Below, in pieces: positions 1 to 9,342 of a stretch of 64,000 nucleotides of DNA (positions within the stretch are counted from its first letter, which is position 1; each line of letters opens with the position of its first letter). The notes below the pieces were generated by a model. It saw nothing but the letters and a program-made list of their open reading frames with translations. It did not search any database and was not told where the DNA came from. This DNA comes from Bugula neritina (Eukaryota; Bryozoa; Gymnolaemata; Cheilostomatida; Bugulidae): contig OZ037765.1 in NCBI GenBank assembly GCA_964035545.1, forward strand, positions 34,919,504-34,983,503, read 5' to 3'. Made by a program: the position numbers and the translations under genes.

Positions 1-34
1 TTGCTGGAACTCCAACTAGATTGACAATCAGCAT

Positions 35-38
<4 letters not shown>

Positions 39-80
<42 letters not shown>
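39..80. repeat. (TA)n microsatellite
   Basis: Pure TA dinucleotide run directly abutting the outer end of the Penelope-like element. A second, longer TA run lies at the other end, so the element sits inside or captured a TA microsatellite. Confidence 0.95.
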
Positions 81-85
<5 letters not shown>

Positions 86-427
86 GTATACGAGAAACAT
101 TGTTATTTATTACTTTATTAGGTAAAGTAATTACACTGATATTTCGGGTACCACTGTACCCATCTTCAGAGTAGCAATGAATGAAATTCAAAAATTATTA
201 TGTTACGTTAGACGTTATGCATGACACAAAGAATAGAGAGTGACAGTTATTGTAAATTATTGAAACTTAAAGGAGATAATCTTATTTTATATATTACGCA
301 GGTCAAAAATTATACTGATTTTTTTTTTTTTTTGCATAAAAAATAAATTAGAGTTGACAAAAAAAATAGATATCCAAATATAAAAACAGCAAGAATTAGT
401 GAAACTATGTAAGAGTTGAGTAGTGTG
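80..427 (-). repeat. Pseudo-LTR, left inverted arm
   Basis: Reverse complement of 2574-2923 with few mismatches. It contains an apparently intact hammerhead core on the minus strand and a T-rich tract near 319-333. Confidence 0.9.
130..178 (-). ncRNA. Hammerhead ribozyme-like motif (intact core)
   Basis: Read on the minus strand: a stem I strand ATTGC-T-ACT, the core CTGAAGA (163-169), a 6-bp stem II GGGTAC/GTACCC with loop AGTG, GAAA (142-145), a one-base-pair helix III (A..U, two-nucleotide loop), then C and AGT-GTAAT closing stem I. This fits the consensus CUGANGA..GAAA. One extra U lies between the core and stem II. Minimal type I hammerheads with very short helix III are known from Penelope-like terminal repeats. 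Self-cleavage is inferred, not shown. Confidence 0.6.
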
Positions 428-636
428 AAAAAGAAAAAGAAGGTATACAACAATCTATCACTGAAGTCAAGCAATATCTTCAAAAGAAATTAAGTTTACT
501 TTTTTATCTAGTCCTTATAAGTAGAATAACCTCTCGTATTTCAAAGGAACGCAAATTTATTCATTGCAAACATGACCGAAAAATTAAACAACTTCGAAAC
601 TGCATTCAAGACCCTAAAGCTCAAGAATTAGACACT

Positions 637-2571
637 ATGAAAAGCCTACACAATTTCTCTTCAGTTCAACTTACAAATCAACAACAACAAGCTATTGCCA
701 GAGGATTAGATGTACACATTCCTACAAAAACCAACAATATTCATATTAAATCACAACTCGAATCTTTCTACCAACAAATTTCCTCAAATCAACATCAAGT
801 ATCTGAAGATAAGCTTGAAGTAATTAAAGGTAAACTCTTAGACACGTACTCCAAATTTATACAGATTAAGATGCCAAAATATTTTGATGATGCTCTAAAG
901 AAATTGAAAAATAATAAGGATATCTCATTAATTAAACAAGACAAAGGAAAAGGTACTGTTGTCATGAATAAGAAGGATTACATCAACAAATGTTTAGAAA
1001 TACTAAATACACCAAAATTTTCAATATGTTCCACAGATCCAACAAAAACTATTGAAAATCGAATACAATTAGAATTGCGTAGTATCAAAAAACATTTTTC
1101 TGACACTGACTATAAAAGGATATATCCAACAGGTTCAGCACCTGGGAAATTTTACGGGATGGCCAAAATACACAAACTCAAACAAGGAGATGGTATAGAG
1201 AAGCTACAAATGCGACCAATAATTTCTAACATAGGCACTGCATCATACCAACTTGCGAAATACCTGGCCAAAATGCTAAAACCACTTAGTGAATCTGAAA
1301 GTAATATCGAATCAACCGATAGTTTTCTTACATATATACGGCAACTTCATATTCCAGCAAACCATCAACTGATATCATTTGATGTTGTTTCCCTCTTTAC
1401 TTCTGTACCACTTGACTACACGATTTCAGCAATCATAAATGATATTTATGAGAAACAACGAATCCAAACAACTATGCCAAAGAAGAAAATGATAAACTTA
1501 CTCAACCTTTGTACAAAACAAGTTCACTTTACTTTCAACGACATCATTTATACACAGACGGATGGTGTTGCTATGGGATTTCCTCTAGGACCAATAATTG
1601 CGAATATATTCATGACAAAACTAGAACAGAAAGTAATACCAAAGTTGAATTCAATGTCACCTTGGGTGAGATACATAGATGACACATTTGCAACAATAGA
1701 CCCTGAGTATATTAACACAACACTCAACACACTTAATAATTTTCATCCTAACATAAAATTTACTCACGAACTAGAAACCAATAAATCACTTTCTTTTCTG
1801 GATGTTACTGTTTTGCGACACAATAGCTCAGTGGAAACCACAGTATTCCGCAAACCAACACATAACGATACATACTTACATTGGAACTCTTTCTCACTAA
1901 AAACATGGAAGCTAAGCACACTCAAGTCACTAGTATTAAGGGCTAACAAAATCTGTTCTACTCCAGCACTTAAGACCCAAGAACTAAACTATATTCGAAA
2001 TGTTTTTGAACATAAAAATGGTTACCCTAAATATGTAATAGAGAAAACTATTAACAACATTGGTGACGGACTACTCAGTGAAAAAGACAACAGGAAACAC
2101 ATTTTACTTCAGCTGCCTTATAAAGGAGTAACAGGAGAAAAACTAATCCGCTCCCTCAATAAATTAATTACAGACTCTTTTTCAAATGAACTCAATGCCC
2201 GTATTTTATTTAAAGGAACCCCCTTAAGTTCACATTTTAATCTCAAAGATAAAACCAATAAAGAACACATTCACAACCTAGTCTACAAAATAACCTGCCC
2301 TGAAGCTACCTGTCAACAAACATATGTAGGCGAAACCGGACGTCGCCTATCACACAGGATACATGAACACTGCAATGACATCAATTCCAAAATTTATCAA
2401 CACATCTCTACCACTAATCATGGAAACATATCAATAGACAATGTAACAGTTTTAAATCATTCATTTAAAGGAATCCACCATCGAAAAGTAGCCGAAGCTC
2501 TCTACATTAAACAAATAAAACCGCAACTCAATAAACAAAATTACTCCATACCACTAAAACTATATCAATAG
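637..2571 (+). CDS. Penelope-like reverse transcriptase with C-terminal GIY-YIG endonuclease
   Basis: 644 residues from the first in-frame ATG. The frame is open back to 424 without an ATG, and that stretch is lysine/arginine-rich like the N-terminus of the family, so the true protein may begin earlier or the start was lost. The RT has a conserved segment around GVAMGFPLGP and the catalytic YIDD at residues 346-349. A GIY-YIG-like nuclease lies near residues 545-580 (LVYKI, then TYVGETGRRLSHRIHEH), preceded by a CP-x4-C motif. The presence of GIY-YIG marks the endonuclease-positive Penelope lineage. The protein would copy its RNA at nicked target DNA. Nothing inside the frame is broken. Confidence 0.92.
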   Translation: MKSLHNFSSVQLTNQQQQAIARGLDVHIPTKTNNIHIKSQLESFYQQISSNQHQVSEDKLEVIKGKLLDTYSKFIQIKMPKYFDDALKKLKNNKDISLIKQDKGKGTVVMNKKDYINKCLEILNTPKFSICSTDPTKTIENRIQLELRSIKKHFSDTDYKRIYPTGSAPGKFYGMAKIHKLKQGDGIEKLQMRPIISNIGTASYQLAKYLAKMLKPLSESESNIESTDSFLTYIRQLHIPANHQLISFDVVSLFTSVPLDYTISAIINDIYEKQRIQTTMPKKKMINLLNLCTKQVHFTFNDIIYTQTDGVAMGFPLGPIIANIFMTKLEQKVIPKLNSMSPWVRYIDDTFATIDPEYINTTLNTLNNFHPNIKFTHELETNKSLSFLDVTVLRHNSSVETTVFRKPTHNDTYLHWNSFSLKTWKLSTLKSLVLRANKICSTPALKTQELNYIRNVFEHKNGYPKYVIEKTINNIGDGLLSEKDNRKHILLQLPYKGVTGEKLIRSLNKLITDSFSNELNARILFKGTPLSSHFNLKDKTNKEHIHNLVYKITCPEATCQQTYVGETGRRLSHRIHEHCNDINSKIYQHISTTNHGNISIDNVTVLNHSFKGIHHRKVAEALYIKQIKPQLNKQNYSIPLKLYQ

Positions 2572-2573
2572 CT

Positions 2574-2923
2574 CCACACTACTCAACTCTCACATAGTTT
2601 CACTAATTCTTGCTGTTTTTATATTTGGATATCTATTTTTTTTGTCAACTCTAATTTATTTTTTATGCAAAAAAAAAAAAAAATCAGTATAATTTTTGAC
2701 CTGCGTAATATATAAAATAAGATTATCTCCTTTAAGTTTCAATAATTTACAATAACTGTCACTCTCTATTCTTTGTGTCATGCATAACGTCTAACGTAAC
2801 ATAATAATTTTTGAATTTCATTCATTGCTACTCTGAAGATGGGTACAGTGGTACCCAAAATATCAGTGTAATTACTTTACCTAATAAAGTAATAAATAAC
2901 AATGTTTCTCGTATACCTATTTA
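2574..2923 (+). repeat. Pseudo-LTR, right inverted arm
   Basis: Inverted copy of 80-427, starting just after the RT stop codon. It contains an A-rich tract near 2670-2683 and the second, damaged hammerhead motif. Confidence 0.9.
2824..2872 (+). ncRNA. Hammerhead ribozyme-like motif (core mutated)
   Basis: Same fold as the minus-strand copy at 130-178, with CTGAAGA at 2833-2839 and the same stems. The base that should be the G of GAAA is A at 2857, which should abolish or greatly reduce cleavage. Confidence 0.55.
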
Positions 2924-2954
2924 TAATCAAATTACTAGCTCGTAAAGATATATT

Positions 2955-3071
<117 letters not shown>

Positions 3072-3089
3072 ACCTGGAGACCCCCAGAC

Positions 3090-3594
3090 TACTGCACTCA
3101 ATCACTAAGAGCTGCTTATACTTCTGTATTATATAGACTTCTGCCAGAATACATGTAAATAAAATCCTACTGCAGTAGAAGGCTATACATTTATGACTAT
3201 TGGTATTACAGTAGTTTATGTAATAAGAAAGTAATAATCTACCTGAGAGTTATAATACCTGTGAAACAACACTCTGAGTCATGGTTTCAACACGTGACTC
3301 AATACACTTCTATTCATAATACTGAGAATTCTCACAACACGGCTTTATTATCTTAGATATGATGACACGTGTTTACTGAGGAATAACATAAACAAAGTTG
3401 GACTAATATATCATAAAAACAAAATAATTATATATTCTGGGCTATATGACTTTAGTAGTAACTGTAATATACAGCATACAGGTCATCCAACATAGCTCAT
3501 AGTTACATAAATTCTTATTCTACTTCTATTGATTGCAATACTTTAGAATAATTATTTAAGAAATGAACACAAATTAAAGAAATATTATTGCTTA
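3090..3594 (+). repeat. Segmental-duplication flank (left part)
   Basis: No gene seen. About 3192-3410 is closely similar to 29170-29375 (shared text such as GAGAATTCTCACAACA). The homology resumes beyond the LTR element at 9097-9342, so 3090-3594 plus 9097-9342 is one ancestral segment split by the Gypsy I insertion. The intact counterpart is about 29.17-29.70 kb. Confidence 0.75.
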
Positions 3595-3835
3595 TGTTGC
3601 AAGTTATGAATTACCTGCTAGTTCCGTTGAATCTCATAGATATATTAAATTATTATCAATTGAATTGTACTTAGCTATAATGACTGGCCAGTCTATTACT
3701 AACACTTATTCGTTACTGTCGATGATCCTTCAGCGTACGTTGTTGTTCTGCTCTCTTGACTACAAGGTACAAATGCAATATATTAGCTACTAACAAGAGA
3801 GGGTGACTACCAATAACATAATATAAACTGCGACA
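3595..3835 (-). repeat. Gypsy I 3' LTR
   Basis: 241 bp, nearly identical to 8850-9091, with TG..CA termini. The adjacent inner sequence is polypurine on the minus strand, as expected upstream of a 3' LTR. Confidence 0.9.
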
Positions 3836-4292
3836 TCCTTCCCTTCTAGGGAGGCACAAACCAAAGAGATCTAATGGATTACACATAGACACACAAGAAA
3901 AAACGAGTAACTATATACAAGAAATCTCGATCTTCAGCGAGGGTTTAACTAAAGAATAATGACAGGGCCAAATATGCCTATAAAACAAAAAAAAAGAAAA
4001 CAACCAATTACTATGTTCATGGATATGGGAACTAACAGTTTGCTAGTTCATATCAAATTGAGCATATCTGCTGGGCAGAGTGCCACGAGTAGCCCGTGCA
4101 CTTCTTCTAGGGGTTGGTTCTAGGGTCCTTGGAAGTGTTGTTGGTTTTCCAACATCCACATGGCCTTCAGTAGCCACAGCTGTGGTGACTTCGGATTGTT
4201 CTTCATAAAAATCTGCATCAAGAACCAGATCGGAACTGAATAGAACAGGTTTTAGTTGAGTCCTATTCCTTCAAAGTTGGCTACCTTCAGAA

Positions 4293-4496
4293 TCAACAAT
4301 ATAGGATCGAGGTTGGGATGACCATTTCTAGCACAGTTGCTTCATTCCATACCTGTTGATCACCAGCCCTGACCAACATTTTATCGCCTCCCACCAATGC
4401 CTTCAAGTCTTTCGCTCTTTTATCATACATCTCCTTCTGATGACTTTGCCTCTGTTGGAGCAATGGCAATGCCGTGGGAACCTGTGGTTTTAGCAT
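4293..4496 (-). pseudogene. Gypsy I integrase C-terminal remnant
   Basis: Contains a segment of the form KEMYDKRAKDLKAL followed by GDKMLVRAG, the usual post-catalytic Gypsy integrase region. It is separated by a frame change from the upstream integrase core, which ends at 4490. Confidence 0.7.
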
Positions 4497-5845
4497 TTGT
4501 TCAGTATAGGGTAGCGGGCCTCTAACACAACGGCTAAAAAAATTTCTGCTGGGCTAAACGGCAAGCCAGCCACGGGCGTTTGGCGATATGCCAGCAGTGA
4601 CTGATAAATATCTGAGTTGGAATCGGCCGCCTTCTTCAGAAATTGTTTGACAGTCTGAACATATCTCTCGGCCATCCCATTCGATTGATGGTAATGGGGA
4701 CTAGATGTCGGGATCTTGAAGCCCCATTCCTGAGAAAAATGTTGCATAGCTCCACTGCCAAAAGGCATATTGTCAGCAATAACTTCAACTGGAACACCAT
4801 GAACCGCGAAAATAGATCTCAAAGCACCAATGACATCTTTAGCTGTTTTGCCCTTAATGAGTCTTAGTTCTAGAAAGTGAGAAAAGAAGTCAACAACAAC
4901 TAAGTAGGTTTGACCCTGAAACTCTAAGATGTCCATTCCTACCTTGTTCCAGGGAAGTGTTGGGATCTTATGTGGATGCAATGGCAGTCTTTGCTGCCTG
5001 TTCGAATACTTCAAGCAGGTCGCACACTCAGAAATCAGTCGCCTTATATCTCCATTAATTCCTTGCCAAAAAATACTTTGCTTCGCCCTTTCAATACACT
5101 TCTCCATACCAAGATGACCCATGTGCAGTCTTTTGAGGTAGGCACTGTGCTCCGACTGAGGAATAACAAGGCGTTCAGCCCTATAGACCAAATCCTCTTT
5201 CACAAACAGTTTATCTCGAAAACTCCAGAAAGGTTGAATTGACAATGGGACTTGTTTTTTAGTTGGCCAATTCCATCCGCCAGTTATCGCGAACTTGAGG
5301 CTGTGCATGGTATCATTTTGAGCATACGCCCTATTTAGCGCTAGTTTTGCTGAATCCTCCAGTTGTAGGCAGTGTACCATCACTACATCATCCTCTATCG
5401 CAAGCTCTGTAGTCGGCAGGTATGCTCTTGAAAGCGTATCAGCTAAGTATAAGAACTTTCCTGGAACATAGCTGATCTCTCTAACCTGGTAACGTTGCAT
5501 CCTAATCAGCAATTTCTGCAGTCTGGGAGACGCCATCCACAACGATTTTTTTACTATAGACACCAGTGGCGGATGATCAGTCTGAACATCTATGTCCCTA
5601 CCATATGTATAGGTATGAGATTTCTCACACCCATACACTATGGCTAGTAATTCTTTGTCAATCTGTGGATAGTTTTGTTCCGCTTCATTCAGAGCTCTTG
5701 ATGCATAGGCCACTGATCTCCCTTCCTGCAAAAGCACGGCTCCTAGCCCACCTTTTGAAGCATCGGTCTGTAACACAATGTCCTTGATCACATCAAAAAA
5801 TTGGAGAACAGGTTCACTCATGAGGATGGCTTTGACACGCCTCAT
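4490..5845 (-). pseudogene. Gypsy I RNase H and integrase fragment
   Basis: The RNase H domain opens with QTDASKGGLGAVLLQEG and continues with the KELLAIVYG helix. It is followed by an H2C2 zinc-binding integrase N-domain (HMGHLGMEKC, then CATC). The catalytic core has D in GMDILEF, D in IADNMP and E in NGMAERY, so the D,D-35-E triad is present. The frame is open for 451 codons but breaks at both ends: RT lies upstream in other frames and the integrase tail is shifted. It is probably inactive. Confidence 0.88.
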
Positions 5846-5882
5846 TGCTTCATGTTGGTCAGGTCCCCAAATCTATGTTGCA

Positions 5883-6375
5883 TCAGACTTCAATAGATCT
5901 CTTATTGGTTGACTTATCTTTGAGACATTTGGTATACATGTAACCTCGAAGAAAGTTCAGTGACCCCATAAGACACTGTATACCCTCTTTGTCAGTAGGA
6001 TCTTGCATCTGGTCAATGGCTTGAACCTTCTCGGAATCAGGTCTGAGTCCTTCTTTTGAAACTATGTGACCAAGGTAGCATACCTCAGATCGATTGTGCT
6101 GTATTTTCTCTTTGTTGAACCTCACATTGCATTGTCAGGCTCTTTGAAGCACCTTCTTAAGCTTACAGTCATGGTCTTCTTGATCTTTGCCTGCTATTAT
6201 GAGGTCATTAAAATAAATGCTTACATCTAGATCACCAAACATTTCCTCGACTTGTTTCTCAATGACTTCTGCGCTGGAGTTTATGCCAAACAGTAACCGT
6301 TTGTTGCAGTACCTTCCAAAGGGCGTGTTGACTGTGGTTTATAACTGCGATGGTCGATCAAGTTGGATATGCCAG
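5883..6375 (-). pseudogene. Gypsy I RT, second half
   Basis: The minus-strand translation shows TPFGRY, FNDLIIAGKD (the catalytic YxDD region degraded to FND) and CYLGHIVSKEGLRPD, the usual RT palm/thumb order. It carries stops and frameshifts and abuts the MITE at 6378. The text before the MITE (DMKSGY) and after it (WHIQLD) is continuous once the MITE is set aside. Confidence 0.8.
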
Positions 6376-6377
6376 TA

Positions 6378-7133
6378 CACAGGATAGTTAAGGGCATCCT
6401 CACTAAGAATATCATAAATTTCTCTCAAAATGTAGTTCAGGTTCTTGAATAATATTGCTCTGCGGGTGGCATGCGTGTTGCCTACTTGCAATTGTTTAGC
6501 CTAAGATTAAACTACAACCAATAAGCAGCAACCTTCATTAGGGCTGTGTTATCTATCAACATTCCATTATAGGCGCTACATAAACAAAGTACCAAGCAAG
6601 CTATTCATTGTAGTCTGTCGGCTAGCAAGCCTATAATTAGCATGTACGCGCCAATATCTTCTCATCCCTACGTGCTCATTGAAGCGTGAAGCACTGCGCG
6701 CTGCTAATTTACTATGAAAAAATATGGCAATTTCAGTGTATAAATCACCAATTTGTGGGCAATCTAGAAGAGTTATTGGAAAAAGAAAAAAACTTACCCT
6801 GGAGAAATATCTCAGGATTCCAGCAGTGCAATTTTTATTCAGATATCATGCTTTGCTGCTGAGATATTTTACTGGTACTGAAAAGTCAGCTTTTCAGGCA
6901 AAATTGGCCAAAATTGGGCAGTTTTTTGTCTATAAATTTGCAAAAAAAATGAAAATTGAAATTTCCAAAAAACTTACCCTGGAGAAAAAGAAGATCTACA
7001 GTATAGTTTTTAAATTTTGACTCTAGCACAATTAGGTGAGATTTTATTTTACTGGTACTGAATTCTTATATGATTACAATGCAAACCTCAGCAAGGTAGT
7101 TGCAGCTAAAAGGTTGCCCTTAACTATCCTGTG
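6378..7133. mobile_element. MITE with TA target duplication, nested in Gypsy I RT
   Basis: 756 bp with terminal inverted repeats CACAGGATAGTTAAGGGCA at both ends, flanked by TA on each side (6376-6377 and 7134-7135). Setting the insert and one TA aside leaves the host RT text continuous at S-G-Y-W. TA duplication and TIRs suit a Tc1/mariner-type non-autonomous element. No transposase is visible; the 98-codon open frame inside shows no recognisable domain. Confidence 0.88.
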
Positions 7134-7135
7134 TA

Positions 7136-8095
7136 GCCACTTTTCATGTCAACTATGGTAAACACTGTCATTCCACTGAAACTAAACAATATGTCTTCTA
7201 ATGTCGGAATGTGATGGTGTTCTCTCATCAAAGCCTTATTCGGTTCCTTGAGGTCCAAGCATATCCTGACACTACCATCACGCTTCTTTACCACAACCAT
7301 GCTGTTCACCCATTCCGTAGGTTGATATACTTTGACGATGATGCCATTTGCTTCCATTTTATCCAGTTTAGCCTTAACGTTTTCAACTCTGCTGAGGGGT
7401 ATATGTTTGGCTCTATTAATGACAGGCTTTACATTAGGGTAAACTCTCATAGTATGTTCACGGTCGAGGCAGCTGATCCCCTCAAAGCAGTCGGCAAATT
7501 CATCCAGGATGGCCTGAATGTTGAGATTGTCAATCCGTTTCACAATTCCTAGTTCAACGCAAGCAACCAACCCTAGAATTGGCACCACATTTGCATCGAC
7601 CAGTTCAAAGTCTAGTGTTGTCACACCATCCTTGTCTAGTCCTAGTGTAACCTTCTCACCGCTAAGTAAGATGTCACCTGAATAAGAGCAAAGTCTGGCC
7701 TCACTAGGGAGAATGTCTCCACAAAAATCTTTAGTCAGGCTTAATGGTAGTACATTAGCCTCAGCACCAGTATCTACCTTGAACCTGATATTCTTACAAT
7801 GCTGACCGCTGTACACATTATAGCTTTTAAACCAACCTTGTGGTGAATCTTCCTTATGGGAGATAAGCCTTATGAAGAGGTCATTCATCTTCATTGCTGA
7901 GTCAGATAAAATTAAATTCACTTCTTTCTTAGTACATTTACTGTGAAAGTGGTTTTTACCACCACATGCTCTACAGTCCTTTCCAAATGCTGGACATTTC
8001 CCTTTTATGTGATCAAAACCACAAAATCTGCAGTCTGTGACTTTTTTAGGTGCTGCATGGTACCGGAATTTGTCTCGGTGTAGGTCTTCCTTCAC
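7136..8095 (-). pseudogene. Gypsy I zinc knuckles, protease and RT N-part
   Basis: The minus-strand frame has two CCHC-like knuckles (CRFCGFDHIKGKC and CRACGGKNHFHSKC) and a retropepsin active site DTGAEAN. An RT N-terminal region follows with KRDGSVRICLDLKEPNK and the first catalytic aspartate in TIVDMKSGY. The MITE interrupts it at the last tyrosine. Confidence 0.85.
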
Positions 8096-8232
8096 TTTTC
8101 ACTATGGATACCAACCGCTCACCTGATATCTCTGCCAACTGACTCTTTGTAACCTCTGATGCTCGAATCAGATCTATAGCACCATTCAAACCTACAGTTT
8201 TATCTTGTAAAAGCTTCTATTTTAACCTTTGG

Positions 8233-8463
8233 TCATTGATACCAAATACACAGCGAACCAGAATCAGAATTTCCCTCAAACTCACATTTATTAGCTTGAG
8301 TTTTTAACTTCTTTACAAACATATCAATGGGCTCTCCATCACCTTGGTTCATTGACATAAAAACATACCATTCGTACAACAAATTCCTGTGGGGATTGAA
8401 ATAGCTATCAAATTTTACCAAAACATCAGGAGTACGATTCCCGTTCTCACCCATCAAATTCAA
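8233..8463 (-). pseudogene. Gypsy I gag fragment
   Basis: A short open stretch with a Gypsy gag-like motif around QGDGEPIDMFVKKLKTQA, broken before the knuckle region. About 390 bp lie between it and the 5' LTR, with a small A-rich stretch and the primer-binding-like site. Confidence 0.65.
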
Positions 8464-8849
8464 ACTGATCTAGAATTTCGACAGCTTCTTTCTCAATACA
8501 GTGCCGTATTCCTATCAGGCCAATTTCCGTCAGCGTCCTTCGGTTGAGCTACCAAATTGATCGCTTTCAAATAGTTTTCAAAATTCTTCTTCCACTTTCT
8601 TCAATTCTCAGCCAGGATTCCATCCAAACATAGTTCACTAAGGGGCGAAAAATGGAGCCCATCCATAGCCCAGGACAGGAGTGAGCAGCGCAACCAAATT
8701 GAAGCTCAGCCTAGAACCGAACTATAGTCAGAATCTTCAAAGTCAAGTGACACAATGAAAAAAAAGGAAAATTGACAAATTGACAAATTGACAAATTAAC
8801 TGACCACCAGCAAAAAAAAAGAAAAGTGAAGAAAAAACGGCTGCCACCA

Positions 8850-9091
8850 TGTTGCAAGTTATGAATTACCTGCTAGTTCCGTTGAATCTCATAGATATAT
8901 TAAATTATCAATTGAATTGTACTTAGCTATAATGACTGCATGGCCAGTCTATTACTAACACTTATTCGTTACTGTCGATGATCCTTCAGCGCACGTTGTT
9001 GTTCTGCTTTCTTGACTCCAAGGTACAAATGCCATATATTAGCTACAAACAAGAGAGGGTAACTACCAATAGCATAATATAAACTGCGACA
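8850..9091 (-). repeat. Gypsy I 5' LTR
   Basis: 242-bp partner of 3595-3835 with TG..CA ends, followed by GATTA (9092-9096). Confidence 0.9.
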
Positions 9092-9096
9092 GATTA

Positions 9097-9342
9097 GGAA
9101 AGAGGAAAGGACAAAATAAGTCTTATTTTAATTCAAAACACAAAAATTGACAGGCAAAATAAAATTATAAAATTAGTTAATTAACAAAATTAGAAACCTA
9201 TGATTACATAAAGTCGAAGGCATATGACAAGTCTGTTTATAGGTAATATAGCAGGTCTGTGTCTGCTGCGTCGTAGACACGTGACCTGCTGCAGACGTCG
9301 TTAGCTTGGGTGCTATCAAAAGGTGAAGACCGGATTTATGAG
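9097..9342 (+). promoter_or_regulatory. Duplicated upstream segment with candidate first exon of gene A
   Basis: Closely similar to 29450-29696. Both copies share a GC-richer stretch with CACGTGAC and, a few bases on, GACGTC (E-box/CRE-like). Both end in a strong 5' splice site (..GAG|GTGAGT; exon end 9342 here). The simplest reading is a duplicated promoter with a short untranslated first exon that splices to about 11788. Linkage to gene A is inferred from order and duplication only. Confidence 0.4.

Larger units (their letters stand above)
80..2923 (+). mobile_element. Penelope-like element with inverted terminal repeats
   Basis: A single-ORF element (RT plus GIY-YIG endonuclease) bounded by near-identical inverted arms of about 348 bp (80-427 and 2574-2923). 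Inverted or direct pseudo-LTRs are typical of Penelope-like elements. Both outer ends meet TA microsatellites. The arms match at nearly every position, so the insertion seems fairly recent. The ORF has no frameshift but may lack a proper start. Confidence 0.9.
3595..9091 (-). mobile_element. Gypsy I: LTR retrotransposon, full length but degraded
   Basis: Two LTRs of 241-242 bp (TG..CA) bound minus-strand gag, protease, RT, RNase H and integrase remnants. The likely TSD is GCTTA (3590-3594) against GATTA (9092-9096), a 4/5 match; the uninterrupted counterpart near 29.46 kb has GATTA, so the left copy probably mutated. Inside the 3' LTR is a purine tract (minus strand, 3836-3850). Next to the 5' LTR is a TGGTGGCAGC primer-binding-like site (8840-8849). 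A 756-bp MITE splits the RT. Confidence 0.9.

Noticed and set aside
4643-5787. Several plus-strand ORFs of 60-90 codons
   Set aside because: They lie antisense to the Gypsy I RNase H and integrase, which have clear motifs on the minus strand.
6724-7020. 98-codon ORF inside the MITE
   Set aside because: No domain, low-complexity Lys-rich composition, and the element has the size of a non-autonomous MITE.
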